Below, in pieces: positions 61,528 through 64,000 of a stretch of 64,000 nt of DNA. How positions within the stretch are numbered: position 1 is the stretch's first letter; each line of letters begins with the position of its first letter. Under the pieces are notes generated by a model, which saw only the letters and a program-made list of their open reading frames with translations, had not been told where the DNA came from and did not search any database. This stretch comes from RGIG4608 sp045643885 (GTDB lineage Bacteria > Bacillota > Clostridia > Oscillospirales > CAG-272), in NCBI GenBank assembly GCA_045643885.1, contig JAZRFY010000030.1:141176-205175 (forward strand), given 5' to 3'. Made by a program: the position numbers and the translations under genes.

Positions 61528-62814
61528 TTATTTGTCAGTTGTTTTATTCAATCTGGATTCGCGTTTAGGAGTCTGCTCTTTATGCAATCTATACATCTCT
61601 TCAGTTGCAAAATTAATCTTGCACACTGAAAACTTCTCTGCGTGAGGATAGATGTAATATGTATCATCAAGTGTATTAAGGTCAATACAGTCTCCGTATT
61701 TACCAAGATAATTATATTCAATGTGGCATGCTTCAAGACCTGCTGCCTTTCTTTCCATCTCGAAGTCGCCGTATTTACCGGTTCCTTTAAGTCTGAAGCC
61801 TTCAAGGTCGTGAATGATCTTGCCGTTTCCAATATCATAGAATCTTGTTCCGTTGGGCATTGATCTGACGTGGCATTCGGATTCGAAGTAATATCTTCCC
61901 TCTCTTACCTCTTTGCGAACGTTAGCTCTCTCCCATTCGTACCAGTCGGGGATATGTGAAAATTCAGTTTCACCCTCGTTTGCAACAAGCTCACCAAGCT
62001 CGGTCATGTGCCAGCTCTTGCCGCAATGCTTGCATTCGATCGTGTCACCCTTGCTTGTCATTTCGTATTCAGTATTACAGTGGGGGCACTGATAAAGCAC
62101 ATTGTGAAGTCCCTCTGCACGATAAGGAACGGTGATTTTTATATTGTTCTCCTTCTGCCAAGCAAACTCGTCATAGTTAAGCGCTTCAATTATCTTTGCA
62201 TTAACTTCTTCAGCACTTGCGTTCTTGAGCTCCTCTGCAGTATAAAGCTGAGTAAGATGCGCTTCTGTATAGGGAATCTTTCTATCCTTCAAATTCCAAA
62301 CAGGAGTTTTCAAATGGTGACCGAGGCACTTAAGAGTAACAACGGGAACCTTCATCATCTTGCACATCTGTCCAAGAGATTCAGGAAGGTCGCAAAGTGT
62401 ACCACAGTCGGAGTATCTTGCCTCGGGATAGAGGATCAAAACGTCGCCATTTGTTACAACTCTCTTAATCTGACGAATGAGGACAAGGTCGGTTGTAAAC
62501 TTACGCTTGCAGATGCCGCCCACGTTACGGAGAATCCACTTTTTCAAGGGGAAACCGAAGAAGCCGTCGATAGCAACAACGTAGTTTGCTCTATGAGGGA
62601 AGATAGCATGTGTTGCTACCATGAAATCAAAGAATGCGTTGTGGTTGCAAAGCAAGATATAGGGGGGCTTAAGTCCCTCGCAATTTGTCTTGATAATTTT
62701 TGTCTTCTGAGCAAGTGTAAAGGGGAAAGAAAGAGCCCAAGTAACAGGTCTTAACCAATGTCTTTGTCTGATAGGCGGTGCCTTCATATCAAATTTTTTG
62801 AATACTTTGTTCAT
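61528..62814 (-). CDS. PlsC-type acyltransferase with C-terminal zinc ribbon
   Basis: A 428-residue protein. The N-terminal half is a glycerophospholipid acyltransferase-like domain with H-x4-D in LLCNHNAFFDFM, the block VVAIDGFFGFPLKKWILRNV, and LYPEARYSD in place of the usual FPEG-type motif. It would acylate a lysophosphatidic acid-like acceptor at the membrane. After it comes a zinc ribbon (QCPHCNTEYE and IECKHCGKSWH) and a ~130-residue beta-rich tail, not present in ordinary ~240-residue PlsC. The acceptor may therefore differ from 1-acylglycerol-3-phosphate. ATG 62814 has GGAG 9 bp upstream. Confidence 0.82.
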   Translation of the reverse strand: MNKVFKKFDMKAPPIRQRHWLRPVTWALSFPFTLAQKTKIIKTNCEGLKPPYILLCNHNAFFDFMVATHAIFPHRANYVVAIDGFFGFPLKKWILRNVGGICKRKFTTDLVLIRQIKRVVTNGDVLILYPEARYSDCGTLCDLPESLGQMCKMMKVPVVTLKCLGHHLKTPVWNLKDRKIPYTEAHLTQLYTAEELKNASAEEVNAKIIEALNYDEFAWQKENNIKITVPYRAEGLHNVLYQCPHCNTEYEMTSKGDTIECKHCGKSWHMTELGELVANEGETEFSHIPDWYEWERANVRKEVREGRYYFESECHVRSMPNGTRFYDIGNGKIIHDLEGFRLKGTGKYGDFEMERKAAGLEACHIEYNYLGKYGDCIDLNTLDDTYYIYPHAEKFSVCKINFATEEMYRLHKEQTPKRESRLNKTTDK

Positions 62815-62883
62815 TTATCAATTCTCCAAATATAATTCTTGCAAAAAACGAAGCAAATTGCCCCATAATTCGCCATTATAATG

Positions 62884-62912
62884 ATTATATCACATATATT
62901 CCCCGTTGTAAA
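62884..62912 (-). promoter_or_regulatory. extended -10 promoter of the acyltransferase gene
   Basis: Minus strand TTTACA (62912-62907), 17-bp spacer, TATAAT (62889-62884) preceded by TGA (TG extended -10), 70 bp upstream of the ATG. Confidence 0.72.
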
Positions 62913-62914
62913 GA

Positions 62915-62941
62915 TTTTTTTGTGAGTGTGTTCACAAAAAA
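62915..62941. promoter_or_regulatory. CRP-like palindromic operator candidate
   Basis: TGTGA-N6-TCACA (62921-62936) within longer flanking T7/A6 arms matches the CRP-family consensus exactly. It lies directly upstream of the acyltransferase -35, centred near -51 of the predicted start. Confidence 0.5.
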
Positions 62942-62992
62942 TACACGGTTTGTACATTAAGTTAAAAATACAGCCTTAAATAAATCCAACAG

Positions 62993-63022
62993 AAAAAAGC
63001 ACCTCTTGCGAAGTGCTTTTTT
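62993..63022. terminator. bidirectional terminator-like hairpin
   Basis: AAAAAAGCACCTC (62993-63005) pairs with GAAGTGCTTTTTT (63010-63022), with one mismatch. It is T-rich on both outgoing sides and probably ends the minus-strand transcript of the 63184-64000 gene. Confidence 0.8.
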
Positions 63023-63029
63023 CTGTGAC

Positions 63030-63155
63030 GTGTGGCCGATTTAGATGCAAAACCGTGTGTAGCTGATTTAGATGCACGACTTTTTGCGTGAGGGCAGACT
63101 AATCCCTTGGCGATGATGGGAGTTAAAAGTATCCGCGGCCTGCCGGACTTTTAAC
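63030..63155. other. structured non-coding stretch with direct repeats and a hairpin
   Basis: A 20-bp direct repeat (63030-63049 and 63057-63076, 18/20 identical, GATTTAGATGCA core) is followed by the inverted repeat GTTAAAAGT / ACTTTTAAC (63122-63130, 63147-63155). No gene is visible in 63023-63183. Together with the terminator at 62993 it could be the end of a longer 3' UTR or a small RNA. Confidence 0.45.
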
Positions 63156-63183
63156 GCCATGCTTGCAACGACAACCTATGTAA

Positions 63184-64000
63184 TTACACTTTGAATTTCT
63201 TATCTATCTGAATAGTGTTGTCCTTTTCAACAAAATATCCATCAAAATCGTTTTTCTTGCTCCAGCCTCTAATCTTGAAGTGATCGACTATTTGAAACAA
63301 CTTTGTTATACCGTAATAGCCTGTATCTTGTTCTAAATAATCATACGATAAATCGTTCAATTCTTGTACGCTGATTTGCCCACCAAATCGCCGGTCGTCA
63401 CCACTAAAATATTCTATGGAGAAAACATCTTCGTTTAAAATAGAATCTATCCATTCTTTTGCACTTTCTTCATCAGTTAGATGAATGTGCTGAAATGAAA
63501 ATGAAAGCATATATGGCGAGAAGTCATCCGCTTTATCGTATTCAATGTATAGATGATCTTCGCTATTGGGGTTGTAGATAATTGCAGATTCCAAATCATC
63601 GGAAATGTCAACGCGATACTTTGAAGTGTAGGATGCGAGGAAAGATAAGTTTTGGGGAGATTTCATTGCAAACTTGCGAACATGACCGTCTATATCAGAT
63701 AAAAAATCCGAAAGATCATATCCGTACGTTTTTGCCATCTTGATTGCCAACAATCTGATCTTTGCAAATTTATCACGACGGAACAATTCAAATAATTCTT
63801 TTGATTTAGAGGGGAGATATTTGTTAGCAAGTATTTCTCCAATAAATTCCTTTTGAGAGCATTGTTCAACCTTTGAGAAAAGTGCCGTCAGTTTTGTGTA
63901 ATTCTCTTCGCAAATGTCAAGTGTATTCAATGCGCGTACGGCTGTGTAGAGGTTTGGTAAATGCTTGGTAACAGCGGAAAGCAACAGCGAATCGGAAATT
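63184..64000 (-). CDS. unrecognised protein, N-terminus beyond the window
   Basis: At least 272 codons; the frame is open to the last base, so the start may lie outside. A TTG at 63984 is the first listed possible start but has no convincing ribosome binding site. The N-terminal half is helical with HEAT-like units (FRRDKFAKIRLLAIKMAKTY; SDIDGHVRKFAMKSPQNLSF). The C-terminal half is acidic and aromatic (EYFSGDDRRFGGQISVQEL; YLEQDTGYYGITKLFQIVDH). No family is recognised, no signal peptide or membrane segment is seen in the visible part, and no neighbour informs on function. Confidence 0.6.
   Translation of the reverse strand, partial: ISDSLLLSAVTKHLPNLYTAVRALNTLDICEENYTKLTALFSKVEQCSQKEFIGEILANKYLPSKSKELFELFRRDKFAKIRLLAIKMAKTYGYDLSDFLSDIDGHVRKFAMKSPQNLSFLASYTSKYRVDISDDLESAIIYNPNSEDHLYIEYDKADDFSPYMLSFSFQHIHLTDEESAKEWIDSILNEDVFSIEYFSGDDRRFGGQISVQELNDLSYDYLEQDTGYYGITKLFQIVDHFKIRGWSKKNDFDGYFVEKDNTIQIDKKFKV

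Noticed and set aside
1..64000. CRISPR arrays, tRNA and rRNA genes
   Set aside because: Looked for regular short repeats, cloverleaf-like and rRNA-like sequences in the gaps; none found by eye.

Overview
The window looks like chromosome from a low-to-medium GC, endospore-forming Firmicute of the class Clostridia, probably a gut or rumen fibre degrader. The pointers are spo0A and spoVT, strong AGGAGG-type ribosome binding sites, many GTG/TTG starts, near-consensus sigma-A promoters, a large glycan-utilisation locus and SipW-dependent surface proteins. No tRNA, rRNA, CRISPR array, transposase or phage gene was seen. The species cannot be named from the sequence.

Layout. (1) 1-1877: housekeeping operon comEB-rimI-tsaD, with tsaD cut by the window edge. 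(2) 1923-8477: amino-acid-type catabolic block. It has a split aconitase X (two subunits), a large flavin/FeS oxidoreductase, and a divergent ABC importer whose binding protein appears circularly permuted. (3) 8481-9127: spoVT, with a leader that can fold over its own ribosome binding site. (4) 9142-13976: a metallo-beta-lactamase-fold hydrolase, then a divergent pair of phosphoesterase and GH78 rhamnosidase. (5) 14020-36318: a glycan-utilisation locus of about 21 kb on the minus strand, controlled in all likelihood by the divergent winged-helix regulator at 35292. In transcription order it holds a lipoprotein solute-binding protein, two permeases, GH43, a CBM9-like lipoprotein, a cysteine-rich lipoprotein, permuted GH3, GH2, a sorbose-1-phosphate-reductase-like dehydrogenase, a PfkB sugar kinase, GH2 and a DUF4091 protein. 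(6) 36371-43128: glycerol-phosphate block. A GlpA-like operon carries a terminator in its leader, next to the divergent antiterminator gene glpP, and is followed by an araM/araL-like pair.

(7) 43319-60454: the most distinctive region, an 11-gene operon of about 17 kb for SipW-exported, TasA-like surface proteins. It encodes two SipW-type signal peptidases, eight proteins with SipW-type leader segments and a membrane protein with a ribosomal-uL15-like C-terminus. The SipW-leader proteins include one with three starch-binding-like modules and a 1988-residue protein with a Hint self-processing domain. Three intergenic gaps carry the same two-hairpin RNA architecture with covarying stems. The operon promoter lies just downstream of spo0A (60583-61353), and a TGTCGAA 0A-box core lies between them, so a Spo0A-linked matrix or fibre system is a natural reading. 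(8) 61528-64000: an acyltransferase with a zinc ribbon under a CRP-like palindrome, an unexplained structured stretch, and an unrecognised partial gene.

Functional assignments rest on motifs and family recognition by eye; no database search was run.
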